A stretch of DNA of 24,732 bases from contig JAYSRE010000183.1 in NCBI GenBank assembly GCA_043721235.1, positions 1 through 24,732 of the forward strand, written 5' to 3'. Position 1 is the first letter of the stretch. Each line of letters opens with the position of its first letter. The translations under genes were made by a program, and so were the position numbers. Shown piece after piece: positions 7,266 to 14,388 of the stretch. The notes under the pieces were generated by a model, which ran no database searches, was not told where the DNA came from, and saw nothing but the letters and a program-made list of their open reading frames with translations. This DNA is from JAAFIP01 sp043721235. GTDB lineage: Bacteria > Pseudomonadota > Gammaproteobacteria > Burkholderiales > Burkholderiaceae_C.

Positions 7266-8882
7266 ATGAACTTTGAACTGAAAACACTTTCGTGGGCCCA
7301 AGCTGCTGCACTTCCCGCGTCGCTTTTGGTGGTTTTGGTAACCAAATCGGCCAGTGCGGGGGCCAACGCCCCTGACGGCGCTGTGGCCAGCTTGGTGGCT
7401 GCGGCCCGCGCTGCGGGCGACTGTGATGGCAGCGCAGGCGCACTGGTGCAAGCCTACGCTCTGCCAGGCTTGCGTGCCCACAAGGTCATGTTGGCTGGTG
7501 TAGGAGACGGCAACGCCCGCGAAGTTGGCAAAGCCGTAGCGGCAGCTTTGGCTGCCTACAAGCCCGGCACTGCTGACAAAGCCCCCAAAGTGCTGCTTAG
7601 CTTGTGTGGTCTGGCCGAGCTGGACGCGCCCGCCCAGCAAGCCTGCGTGCAGGCCGCCGTGCAGGCTGCCGCCCAAGCCACCTATGTCTACAGCACCACC
7701 AAAAGCAAGCCCGTGCCCCGCCGCGCAGCCCAAGTGCTGGTAGGTGTCAGCGACGCGCGCGCAGTGCAAAGTGCTTTTAACCAGTCTGTAGCCTGCACCC
7801 ACGGCCTGGAGTTTGCCAAAGAGTGGGCCAACCGCCCCGGCAACTACGCCACGCCCACGCTGCTGGGCGAAGCTGCGCAATCCTTGGCGAAGGGCCATAA
7901 AAATCTGCAATGCGAGGTGCTGGGCCCCAAAGAGGTGGCCAAGCTGGGCATGGGCTCGTTCATGGCGGTGGCCCAAGGCTCGGCTGAGCCGCTGCGCTTT
8001 ATTGTGCTGCGCTACAACGGCGCGGCCAGGGCGGCGGCCAGCGCTGCGGCCCCGGTGGTGCTGGTAGGCAAGGGCATTACTTTTGACACCGGCGGTATTT
8101 CTATCAAGGCCGCCCCCGACATGGACGAAATGAAGTTTGACATGGGCGGCGCGGCCAGCGTGCTGGGCGTGTTCAAGGCGCTTAGCCTGCTACAACCGGC
8201 CATCAACGTGGTGGGCCTGATTCCCAGCTGCGAAAACATGCCCGACGGCCGCGCCGTCAAGCCTGGCGACGTGGTTACCAGCATGAGCGGCCAAACCATC
8301 GAAATACTCAACACCGATGCCGAAGGCCGCTTGGTGCTGTGCGACGCACTGACCTACGCCGAGCGCTTCAAACCCGCTGCGGTCATTGACATTGCCACCC
8401 TCACCGGCGCCTGTGTGATTGCCCTGGGCCACGTGCGCAGCGGCCTGTTCAGCCCACACGATGCGCTGGCCCAAGCCCTGCAAACAGCGGGCGACGCGGC
8501 GCTAGACCCCTGCTGGCGCATGCCGCTGGACGACGACTACGCCGAGGGCCTGAAAACTAATTTTGCCGACGTTGCCAATATCGGTGGCCGCGCGGGCGGG
8601 TCGATCACGGCGGCCAAGTTTCTGCAGCGCTTTACCAAAGCCTATCCTTGGGCGCACCTGGACATAGCCGCCACCGCGTGGAAGAGCGGCGCAGCCAAAG
8701 GCGCTACCGGGCGGCCCGTGCCGTTGTTACTTAATTACCTGCTCAATTTTAAGCCTTTAATGCCTACCGCCCAAGGAAATGCTAAGGGAGTAGCTATTAA
8801 AAATATAGCGATTAAAAAAGCAGTGGTTAAAAAAATTGCCACCAAAAAAGCAGGCATACAACGCACCACAGGCGCAAACTGA
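7266..8882 (+). CDS. pepA: PepA leucyl aminopeptidase (M17) with repeat-derived basic C-terminal extension
   Basis: 538 residues. M17 di-zinc aminopeptidase that removes N-terminal residues in the cytosol; in some bacteria PepA also binds DNA. Catalytic-domain motifs: VGKGITFDTGGISIK (Lys269 and Asp274 metal ligands or catalytic residues), FDMGGAASVLG, ENMPDGRAVKPGDV, the family signature NTDAEGRL (349-356) and GGRAGGSITAAKFLQ near the end. The family normally ends soon after WAHLDIAATAW...GATGRPVPLL; here about 43 extra residues follow (from about 496). They begin with PTAQGNAKGVAIKNIA, which is a translated copy of the dispersed repeat (8763-8810), and continue as a Lys-rich tail with AIKKAVVKKIATKKAG. 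The basic tail is odd and could affect nucleic-acid binding. First gene of a pepA-holC unit. Confidence 0.93.
   Translation: MNFELKTLSWAQAAALPASLLVVLVTKSASAGANAPDGAVASLVAAARAAGDCDGSAGALVQAYALPGLRAHKVMLAGVGDGNAREVGKAVAAALAAYKPGTADKAPKVLLSLCGLAELDAPAQQACVQAAVQAAAQATYVYSTTKSKPVPRRAAQVLVGVSDARAVQSAFNQSVACTHGLEFAKEWANRPGNYATPTLLGEAAQSLAKGHKNLQCEVLGPKEVAKLGMGSFMAVAQGSAEPLRFIVLRYNGAARAAASAAAPVVLVGKGITFDTGGISIKAAPDMDEMKFDMGGAASVLGVFKALSLLQPAINVVGLIPSCENMPDGRAVKPGDVVTSMSGQTIEILNTDAEGRLVLCDALTYAERFKPAAVIDIATLTGACVIALGHVRSGLFSPHDALAQALQTAGDAALDPCWRMPLDDDYAEGLKTNFADVANIGGRAGGSITAAKFLQRFTKAYPWAHLDIAATAWKSGAAKGATGRPVPLLLNYLLNFKPLMPTAQGNAKGVAIKNIAIKKAVVKKIATKKAGIQRTTGAN
8763..8810 (+). repeat. Dispersed ~48-nt repeat, copy C (3' end of pepA)
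   Basis: CCTACCGCCCAAGGAAATGC, then TAAGGGAGTAGCTATTAAAA, then ATATAGCG. The terminal hairpin is clear here: GCTAT-TAAAAAT-ATAGC. It lies inside the pepA frame, sense orientation, and supplies part of the C-terminal extension. Confidence 0.85.
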
Positions 8883-8900
8883 TACCCCATCCTGATCCCT

Positions 8901-9329
8901 ATGCCCCAGCTAGCCTTTCACTTCAACGCGCCCGGCAAAGTTGCCTACGCCTGCAAACTGCTGCGCAAAGCCACGGCCAGCGGCGCGCGCGTGGCCGTGC
9001 TGGCCCCGCCCGATCTGCTGGGCCGGCTGGATGTTGCGCTGTGGACTTTCAGTCCCACCGACTTTATCGCCCACAGCCGCACCCCTTGCAGCCCGGCTGA
9101 GGCAGCGCGCAGCCCTGTTTTGCTGACCGACGATGCCCAGGCAGCCCAAGGATTTGGCGTGCTGGTTAACCTGGGCACCAGCGCGGTGGCAGGCGTTGAA
9201 CAATTTGACCGCGTGATCGAAGTCGTAACCCAAGACGAGGCCGACCGCCAAGCCGCCCGCATCCGCTGGAAGCACTACACCGGCCTGGGCTACGAGATCA
9301 CCCGCCACGACCTGCAAATTGCGCCCTAA
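8901..9329 (+). CDS. holC: HolC, DNA polymerase III chi subunit
   Basis: 142 residues, the usual length. HolC (chi) belongs to the clamp-loader accessory pair chi-psi and contacts single-strand binding protein, linking the replisome to SSB-coated lagging strand. Marks: FHFNAPGKVAYACKLLRKA at the N-terminus, LWTFSPTDFIAHS (chi proteins have a conserved W-TF-P-F-PH type segment here) and the C-terminal FDRVIEVVTQDEADRQAARI ... HYTGLGYEITRHDL. It starts 18 bp after the pepA stop; pepA-holC is the same arrangement as in E. coli and many proteobacteria. ATG at 8901 is the only sensible start. Confidence 0.92.
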   Translation: MPQLAFHFNAPGKVAYACKLLRKATASGARVAVLAPPDLLGRLDVALWTFSPTDFIAHSRTPCSPAEAARSPVLLTDDAQAAQGFGVLVNLGTSAVAGVEQFDRVIEVVTQDEADRQAARIRWKHYTGLGYEITRHDLQIAP

Positions 9330-9373
9330 ACCGGTGCCCACCTACCGTGCTCAAGGCCTCTTTTTAAACCCGT

Positions 9374-9778
9374 ATGCTCAAAACACCCCCTCAATTCGTC
9401 CCCACGCTTACCCATGTGGTGCAGCCCCCAGCCGCTAGCGCAAACCAGCCTGCTGCCAGCACGGGTTTGCAATCGCCGCTTGCGAGCCAGGCTTTGCCGG
9501 ATGCACCAGAGCCCACCTCCAACATGCTGCCTGACGCACTGGCCCGGCAAATTGAGCGGCGGGTGCTGCAAGACGTAACTGAGCGTGTCATGCAGCACAT
9601 AGAGCAGGCGCTGGAAAAGCATGTGCGCGAGGCGGTAGCAGGCATTGCGCTAGCCCACGCCAAAGCTATCGCCCTAGACCTGGCCCCGGCGATTGAAAGT
9701 GTGGTTACCGACACGCTGGCACAGGCATTGGAAGATGCATTAGCCAAAGAACTGGCTGACAATTCCGGCTACAGATAG
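9374..9778 (+). CDS. Small unknown protein downstream of holC
   Basis: 134 residues, not recognised. The first 50 are Pro/Ala/Ser/Gln-rich and probably disordered. From about residue 52 the chain is a continuous amphipathic helix-forming region (DALARQIERRVLQDVTERVM ... HIEQALEKHVREAVAGIALA ... SVVTDTLAQALEDALAKELA), likely helical or coiled-coil and perhaps oligomeric. No signal peptide, membrane helix, cysteine pair or enzyme motif. Codon choice and G+C match pepA and holC, and it follows holC by 44 bp, so it is probably expressed with them; a small helical protein after holC seems common in this lineage, but I cannot name it. Confidence 0.7.
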   Translation: MLKTPPQFVPTLTHVVQPPAASANQPAASTGLQSPLASQALPDAPEPTSNMLPDALARQIERRVLQDVTERVMQHIEQALEKHVREAVAGIALAHAKAIALDLAPAIESVVTDTLAQALEDALAKELADNSGYR

Positions 9779-9933
9779 CGCGTTTAAAAGGGTTGATCGT
9801 GAAAACCCCTAGGAATCACCCGTCATCCTGCGCATGTTGGCCCGCGTTTTGCAGTATCGTACAGGCCGTTGGGTAAATAAATACTCTCAACTTATCTGGC
9901 GACTTTGTTTATCAATCCTAAAAGGGGTTTTAC

Positions 9934-11061
9934 ATGAAATTGAAATTAACCGTTCTAGCCGCTTTGGCTACAGTAGCAGGTGTAGCTTCTGCACAAGACA
10001 TGGCCGTTGTAAAAATCGGTCACGTAGCGCCTATCTCTGGTGCCCAAGCCGCTTACGGCAAGGACAACGAGAACGGTGCCCGTATGGCTGTTGAAGATCT
10101 CAACACCCAAAACATTGTCATCGGTGGCAAAAAAATCAAATTTGAGCTGGTTGCCGAAGACGACGCAGCCGATCCAAAGCAAGGCGCAGCAGCTGCACAA
10201 AAGCTGTGCGACGCCAAAGTCAACGGCGTAGCCGGCCACCTGAACTCTGGTACCACCATTCCAGCGTCCAAAATCTACAACGACTGCGGTATTCCCCACA
10301 TCACCCCGTCGGCTACTAACCCTAACTTGACCAAGCCTGGTTATAAAACCACCTTCCGCCTGCTGGCCAACGACAACGCCCTGGGCGCTGGCTTGGCTTT
10401 CTACGCAGCCGATGGCCTGAAGCTAAAGACTGTGGCCGTGATCGATGACCGCACCGCATACGGCCAAGGCGTGGCTGAAGTATTCAAGAACACAGCCAAA
10501 GCCAAAGGCATGACGATCGTGGACGAGCAGTTCACCACCGATAAAGCCGTTGACTTCATGGCCATCTTGACCGCTGTGAAAGCCAAGAACCCAGATGCAG
10601 TTTTCTTCGGCGGTATGGACCCACAAGCTGGCCCTATGTTGCGCCAGATGGAGCAACTAGGCCTGACCAAGCAAAAGTTCTTTGGCGGTGACGGCATCTG
10701 CACCAATGACTTGATCAAGCAATCTGCTGGCGCCAAAACGCTAGAGAACGTGATCTGCGCAGAAGGCGGTGCCTCATTGGCCAAAATGCCTAGCGGCGAC
10801 GCATGGATGAAGCGCTACGAAGCCAAGTACCCCAAGCAGTTCCAAGTTTACAGCCCATACGTGTACGACGCTGTGTTTGTCTTGGTTGATGCCATGAAGC
10901 GTGCTAACAGCACCGACCCTAGTGTTTATACCGCTGAAATTGGCAAAACCAACTTCAAAGGCGTGACCACCAATGTGCAGTTTGAAGCTAACGGCGAACT
11001 GAAGAACCCACAAATGACTTTGTACACTTACAAAGGCGACAAGAAAATTGCCCTGAACTAA
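9934..11061 (+). CDS. livK: LivK-type periplasmic branched-chain amino-acid ABC transporter binding protein
   Basis: 375 residues with a signal peptide (MKLKLTVLAALATVAGVASA, cleavage before QDM). Mature protein belongs to the type I periplasmic binding fold (Leu/Ile/Val-binding family): VKIGHVAPISGAQAAYGKDN at the N-terminus, VNGVAGHLNSGTTIPASKIY (ligand-binding Ser/Thr region), GIPHITPSATNPNLT, VAVIDDRTAYGQGVAE and the late SPYVYDAVFVLVDAM. It collects a branched-chain or similar amino acid for a Liv-type ABC importer, but no permease or ATPase gene is next to it, so it is an orphan binding protein; the ligand is not readable. A good ribosome site (AAAAGGGG, 6 bp before the ATG) and a UUCG-loop terminator immediately downstream suggest a strong single-gene transcript. 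Gene symbol is by family, not proven orthology. Confidence 0.85.
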   Translation: MKLKLTVLAALATVAGVASAQDMAVVKIGHVAPISGAQAAYGKDNENGARMAVEDLNTQNIVIGGKKIKFELVAEDDAADPKQGAAAAQKLCDAKVNGVAGHLNSGTTIPASKIYNDCGIPHITPSATNPNLTKPGYKTTFRLLANDNALGAGLAFYAADGLKLKTVAVIDDRTAYGQGVAEVFKNTAKAKGMTIVDEQFTTDKAVDFMAILTAVKAKNPDAVFFGGMDPQAGPMLRQMEQLGLTKQKFFGGDGICTNDLIKQSAGAKTLENVICAEGGASLAKMPSGDAWMKRYEAKYPKQFQVYSPYVYDAVFVLVDAMKRANSTDPSVYTAEIGKTNFKGVTTNVQFEANGELKNPQMTLYTYKGDKKIALN

Positions 11062-11079
11062 TCTTTAGTTCCTGTATAC

Positions 11080-11104
11080 AAAAGCCGCCTTCGGGCGGCT
11101 TTTT
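11080..11104 (+). terminator. Intrinsic terminator of the livK-type gene
   Basis: AAAAGCCGCC-TTCG-GGCGGCTTTTT: a perfect 10-bp stem, stable TTCG tetraloop and a T run, 18 bp after the stop codon. Confidence 0.93.
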
Positions 11105-11172
11105 AATTGTGGGTTGTACTTTACTCAAGTGGCTAAAAGATATTTTTATTTAAGCTCTATTACGAGTTTTAA

Positions 11173-11220
11173 GGCTGTCGCCCAAGGAAATGCTGAACAA
11201 GTAGCTATTAATTTAATAGT
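11173..11220 (+). repeat. Dispersed ~48-nt repeat, copy D
   Basis: GGCTGTCGCCCAAGGAAATG, then CTGAACAAGTAGCTATTAAT, then TTAATAGT. The terminal near-palindrome is CTATTAA-T-TTAATAG. This is the cleanest intergenic copy, between the convergent ends of the livK-type gene and the DUF192 gene; left flank TTTTAA is shared with copy B. Confidence 0.88.
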
Positions 11221-11257
11221 GCTTACTGTAAATGACAGTCAAAATAGCAGCCAAGCT

Positions 11258-11746
11258 TTATTGCCCCTTAAACCCGGCACCCACCAGCTTGTCGCCGGCT
11301 TTTATGCCCTTTTTGGCAAACCAACCTTTGTTCATCTCCAGCACGTAACGCACCGGTTTGGCCGAGCAATGCGGCTCGGTAGTCTGGGGCTTCATGTCTT
11401 GCAGGTTCACTACGGTGCCATCGTCGGCCACAAAAGCTGCTGTCAGCGGCAGCAGCGTGTTTTTCATCCAAAAGCACTGCTTTGACGGCTCTTCAAAGAT
11501 AAACAGCATACCTTCATGCGCAGGCATGTCTTTGCGCCACATCAGGCCGATTTGCCGCTGCTCTGGCGTGGCGGCTACCTGCGCGTCGATGCGGTGCATA
11601 CCGGCCTGCAAGACCGTGCGCTGCAGCGTCGTTTGCGGGGATTCTTGGGCATAGACCAGGCCAGTAGCCAACGTAAGGGCTAGGTAGCTTAGGCGGTTTA
11701 TGCGGTGCAGGGCAGGGCGTTTAAATGCAGTGTGGGCATGGTTCAT
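11258..11746 (-). CDS. DUF192 family exported protein
   Basis: 162 residues. The N-terminus (about 1-33, hydrophobic LSYLALTLATGLVYA then QES) is a signal peptide. The rest is a complete DUF192 domain: VAATPEQRQIGLMWRKDMPA, EGMLFIFEEPSKQCFWMKNT, PLTAAFVADDGTVVNLQDMK and YVLEMNKGWFAKKGIKAGDK. The GLM-R...GMLF-F and FWMKNT motifs define the family, whose biochemical role is not established. It ends convergently with the livK-type gene. Upstream lie three 12-bp direct repeats (11790-11825), possible regulatory sites. The first ATG is used because it gives a plausible signal peptide. Confidence 0.88.
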   Translation of the reverse strand: MNHAHTAFKRPALHRINRLSYLALTLATGLVYAQESPQTTLQRTVLQAGMHRIDAQVAATPEQRQIGLMWRKDMPAHEGMLFIFEEPSKQCFWMKNTLLPLTAAFVADDGTVVNLQDMKPQTTEPHCSAKPVRYVLEMNKGWFAKKGIKAGDKLVGAGFKGQ

Positions 11747-11789
11747 AAGCGGAGTCTACTATTTTTTGCGTTTAAAAAGTGTCCTTGAA

Positions 11790-11825
11790 ATACACGTAGG
11801 GATACACGTAGAGGTACACGTAAAA
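11790..11825. repeat. Three tandem 12-bp repeats upstream of the DUF192 gene
   Basis: ATACACGTAGGG, ATACACGTAGAG and GTACACGTAAAA in direct succession; the invariant core is TACACGTA. They sit 44-79 bp upstream of the DUF192 start and directly beside the terminator of the Ala-rich gene. Confidence 0.8.
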
Positions 11826-11849
11826 ATGCCCGCACTAGGCGGGCATTTT
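11823..11849 (-). terminator. Intrinsic terminator of the Ala/Lys-rich gene
   Basis: AAAATGCCCGC-ACTAG-GCGGGCATTTT on the plus strand: an 11-bp perfect stem. On the minus strand it is followed by a T run (ATTTTTA), 20 bp after the stop of the gene at 11870. Because it is symmetric it could act both ways. Confidence 0.85.
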
Positions 11850-11869
11850 CAGCTTAGGGCAAGCGCTAA

Positions 11870-12220
11870 TTACTTAGCGGCTGGCTTGCCAGCCATTTTT
11901 TTGTCCATTTTTGCTTTGCGAGCTGCTTTTTTAGCGGCTTTCTTTTCTGCTTTCATTGCGGCTTTGTCATCCGCTTTGGCCACTGGCTTAGCTTGGGCAG
12001 CTGGTGCGGCTGCTGCAGGGGCAGCGGCGGCAGGGGCAGCAGCAGCTGGTGCAACTGCAGCAGGAGTTACCGCGGCTTTTGTGGCTGCTACAGCAGGTGC
12101 AGCAGCAGCTTTAACAGCAGCCACCGGTGCGGCAGCGGCAGGAGCAGCAGGGGCAGTAGCTTGGGCAAAAGCGCCCGCAGCGAAGAGACCAGCGATCAGA
12201 GCAGCGATGAGTTTGTTCAT
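11870..12220 (-). CDS. Exported Ala/Pro-rich protein with Lys/Ala-rich tail
   Basis: 116 residues. Signal peptide MNKLIAALIAGLFAAGAFA, then about 55 residues almost only Ala, Pro, Val and Thr (repeats of the type AAAAPAA), then a strongly basic tail (EKKAAKKAARKAKMDKKMAG). The ribosome site is good (AAGGA, 8 bp before ATG) and a strong terminator follows, so it is a real gene. Small exported proteins of this kind are common in Burkholderiales and carry no assigned function; the basic tail could bind nucleic acid, LPS or peptidoglycan, or the protein may be a cell-envelope filler. Composition is close to the cytoplasmic PAKK repeat protein at 16804, but with an export signal. Low-complexity coding DNA makes length variation likely. 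Confidence 0.75.
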   Translation of the reverse strand: MNKLIAALIAGLFAAGAFAQATAPAAPAAAAPVAAVKAAAAPAVAATKAAVTPAAVAPAAAAPAAAAPAAAAPAAQAKPVAKADDKAAMKAEKKAAKKAARKAKMDKKMAGKPAAK

Positions 12221-12464
12221 TTTAAATTTCCTTGAGATAACGTTACTTCAAAAACCATCCATAAGTTTGGAGGGTATGGCCACAACGGGCGGTCTTCGGC
12301 CTTGGTTGACAAAACTTTGCAATTAACTGCTACGCAATTAATTCGGGATAAAATTAGGCGGTTTCCCCTAAATTGCCGACAAGATTTTTCAAAGCTGCAG
12401 ATTTAGGCCCTCAATTTCAAAGCCATTGTGGTTTTTTTACATTCCCTTTAATAACCTACACACT

Positions 12465-13718
12465 ATGTACCAACACATCAAGGTGCCTGCGGCGGGCAGC
12501 AAAATTATCGTCAACGCCGATATGTCGCTCACCGTGCCCAACGAGCCGATTATCCCGTTCATTGAAGGCGACGGTACTGGCTTGGACATTACGCCCGTCA
12601 TGCTCAAAGTGGTGGACGCAGCGGTGGCCAAGGCCTACGGCGGCAAGCGCAAAATCCATTGGATGGAAGTGTACGCAGGCGAAAAATCCACCAAGGTGTA
12701 TGGCCCCGACGTGTGGCTGCCAGAAGAAACCCTCAAGGTGCTGCGCGAATACGTGGTGTCAATCAAAGGACCCCTGACAACGCCTGTGGGCGGCGGTATC
12801 CGCAGCTTAAACGTAGCCTTGCGCCAAGAGCTAGACCTGTACGTTTGCCTGCGCCCTGTACAATACTTTAAGGGCGTGCCTTCCCCAGTAAAAGAGCCAG
12901 AAAAAACCAACATGGTGATCTTCCGTGAAAACAGCGAAGACATTTATGCGGGCATCGAGTTTGAATCGGGCAGCGACAAAGCCAAAAAAATCATCAAATT
13001 CTTGCAAGACGAGATGGGCGTGAAGAAAATTCGCTTTCCCAATACCTCTGGTATCGGCATCAAGCCAGTGTCTAGCGAAGGCACAGAGCGCTTGATGCGC
13101 AAGGCAGTGCAGTACGCAGTAGACAACGACAAGCCTTCTGTGACCATTGTGCACAAAGGCAACATCATGAAGTACACCGAAGGCGGTTTTCGTGATTGGG
13201 CTTACGCATTGGCACAGAAAGAATTTGGAGCCGAGCTGATTGACGGCGGCCCATGGTGCAAGTTTAAAAACCCCAAAACCGGCAAAGAGATCATTATCAA
13301 AGACGTGATTGCCGATGCGTTTTTGCAGCAAATTCTGCTGCGTCCCGCCGAGTACAGCGTCATTGCCACCCTTAATTTGAACGGCGACTACGTATCTGAC
13401 GCATTGGCCGCCCAGGTGGGAGGCATTGGCATTGCCCCTGGTGCCAACCTGTCTGACTCAGTGGCTTGCTTTGAGGCCACCCACGGCACAGCGCCCAAGT
13501 ACGCCGGTAAAGACTACGTTAACCCTGGCTCAGAAATCTTGTCTGCCGAGATGATGCTGCGCCACATGGGCTGGCTAGAGGCCGCTGACGTGATCATCAG
13601 CAGTATGGAGAAGTCCATTGCCAGCAAAAAAGTCACCTACGACTTTGCCCGCCTTATGGAAGGTGCCACACAGGTCAGCTGCTCAGGCTTTGGCCAGGTG
13701 ATGATCGACCATATGTAA
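12465..13718 (+). CDS. icd: NADP-dependent isocitrate dehydrogenase
   Basis: 417 residues from the ATG at 12465 (MYQHIKVPAAGSKI); the frame is open upstream to 12426 but that leader is not family-like. Icd converts isocitrate to 2-oxoglutarate in the TCA cycle. Marks: IPFIEGDGTGLDITP, GGIRSLNVALRQELDLYVCL (Ser114 corresponds to the serine phosphorylated by AceK in E. coli), VIFRENSEDIYAGIEFESGS, VTIVHKGNIMKYTEGGFRDW, and HGTAPKYAGKDYVNPGS. Lys345-Tyr346 correspond to the E. coli Lys344/Tyr345 pair that selects NADP. Length matches the E. coli dimeric type (416 residues). Single-gene transcript by the look of the strong terminator after it. No strong ribosome site is visible before the start. 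Confidence 0.96.
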   Translation: MYQHIKVPAAGSKIIVNADMSLTVPNEPIIPFIEGDGTGLDITPVMLKVVDAAVAKAYGGKRKIHWMEVYAGEKSTKVYGPDVWLPEETLKVLREYVVSIKGPLTTPVGGGIRSLNVALRQELDLYVCLRPVQYFKGVPSPVKEPEKTNMVIFRENSEDIYAGIEFESGSDKAKKIIKFLQDEMGVKKIRFPNTSGIGIKPVSSEGTERLMRKAVQYAVDNDKPSVTIVHKGNIMKYTEGGFRDWAYALAQKEFGAELIDGGPWCKFKNPKTGKEIIIKDVIADAFLQQILLRPAEYSVIATLNLNGDYVSDALAAQVGGIGIAPGANLSDSVACFEATHGTAPKYAGKDYVNPGSEILSAEMMLRHMGWLEAADVIISSMEKSIASKKVTYDFARLMEGATQVSCSGFGQVMIDHM

Positions 13719-13734
13719 GCTGGCCTTGCCGCTT

Positions 13735-13761
13735 AAAAAAGGGCCTGCGGGCCCTTTTTTT
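13735..13761 (+). terminator. Intrinsic terminator of icd
   Basis: AAAAAAGGGCC-TGCG-GGCCC followed by seven T: a GC stem extended by A/T pairs, 17 bp after the icd stop. Confidence 0.93.
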
Positions 13762-13952
13762 ATGGCGGTGTGTACTGCACGACGAACAAACACCTTGAAT
13801 ATGCACACCACGTCTTCAGCTTATGGGGGTAAAACAAACTTGCGCCCCCAGAAGGCGTGCACAGCCGTAAAATCTCGCGTAACATGGGTTTTAAGTTTGC
13901 GAAATGTACGCTACTAAAGCAAAAATCAACAGTTAGTTCACTGGAATTTCAA

Positions 13953-14309
13953 TTGGCAACCAAAGTACCCCCTCCAGCGGCACCGCGCACCCGGCCCCTG
14001 CAGGACGATAGCGATGGCACTGTGGTGCTGGAGCGTCGGCCTGAAAAGGTCAAACCGCCGCAAATGTACCAAGTGGTACTGCTCAATGACGACTACACGC
14101 CCATGGAGTTTGTGGTGGCTGTCATTCAGGAGTTTTTTAACAAAGACCGCGAAACCGCCACCGCCATAATGCTCAAAATTCACCTGGACGGTAAAGGTGT
14201 GTGCGGTGTATTTAGCAAGGATGTTGCCGCCACCAAGGTCGACCAAGTCACAGAAGCCGCAAAAAAATCAGGCCATCCATTGCAATGCGTGAGCGAGCCC
14301 TTAAATTAA
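13953..14309 (+). CDS. clpS: ClpS, N-degron adaptor for ClpAP
   Basis: 118 residues if translation starts at the TTG at 13953 (protein then begins MATKVPPPAAPRTRPL, like relatives); the frame is open to a GTG at 13857, and an ATG at 13884 would add 23 residues. A GGA lies 7 bp before the TTG. ClpS delivers proteins with destabilising N-terminal residues to the ClpA unfoldase. The conserved core is complete: MYQVVLLNDDYTPMEFVVAV (with the Asn-Asp pair that holds the N-terminal residue), FFNKDRETATAIMLKIHLDG and GKGVCGVFSKDVAATKV. The Pro/Asp-rich N-terminal tail is the flexible arm that regulates ClpA. It is followed by clpA after 79 bp. The cspD-like cold-shock gene often found before clpS in other groups is absent. 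Confidence 0.92.
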   Translation: MATKVPPPAAPRTRPLQDDSDGTVVLERRPEKVKPPQMYQVVLLNDDYTPMEFVVAVIQEFFNKDRETATAIMLKIHLDGKGVCGVFSKDVAATKVDQVTEAAKKSGHPLQCVSEPLN

Positions 14310-14388
14310 GCGTATCGTTACGTTAAATCCTAGTTTTAGCCCTGCCATTTTCACCCCTTCGATTCCCAGCCTCTTCGAAAGCCCCATC

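Noticed and set aside
11700..12326. 208-codon plus-strand frame opposite the Ala/Lys-rich gene
   Set aside because: It is the mirror of a low-complexity Ala-rich gene that has its own signal peptide, ribosome site and terminator on the minus strand.
13726..13917. 63-codon plus-strand frame between icd and clpS
   Set aside because: It spans the icd terminator and has no family features.
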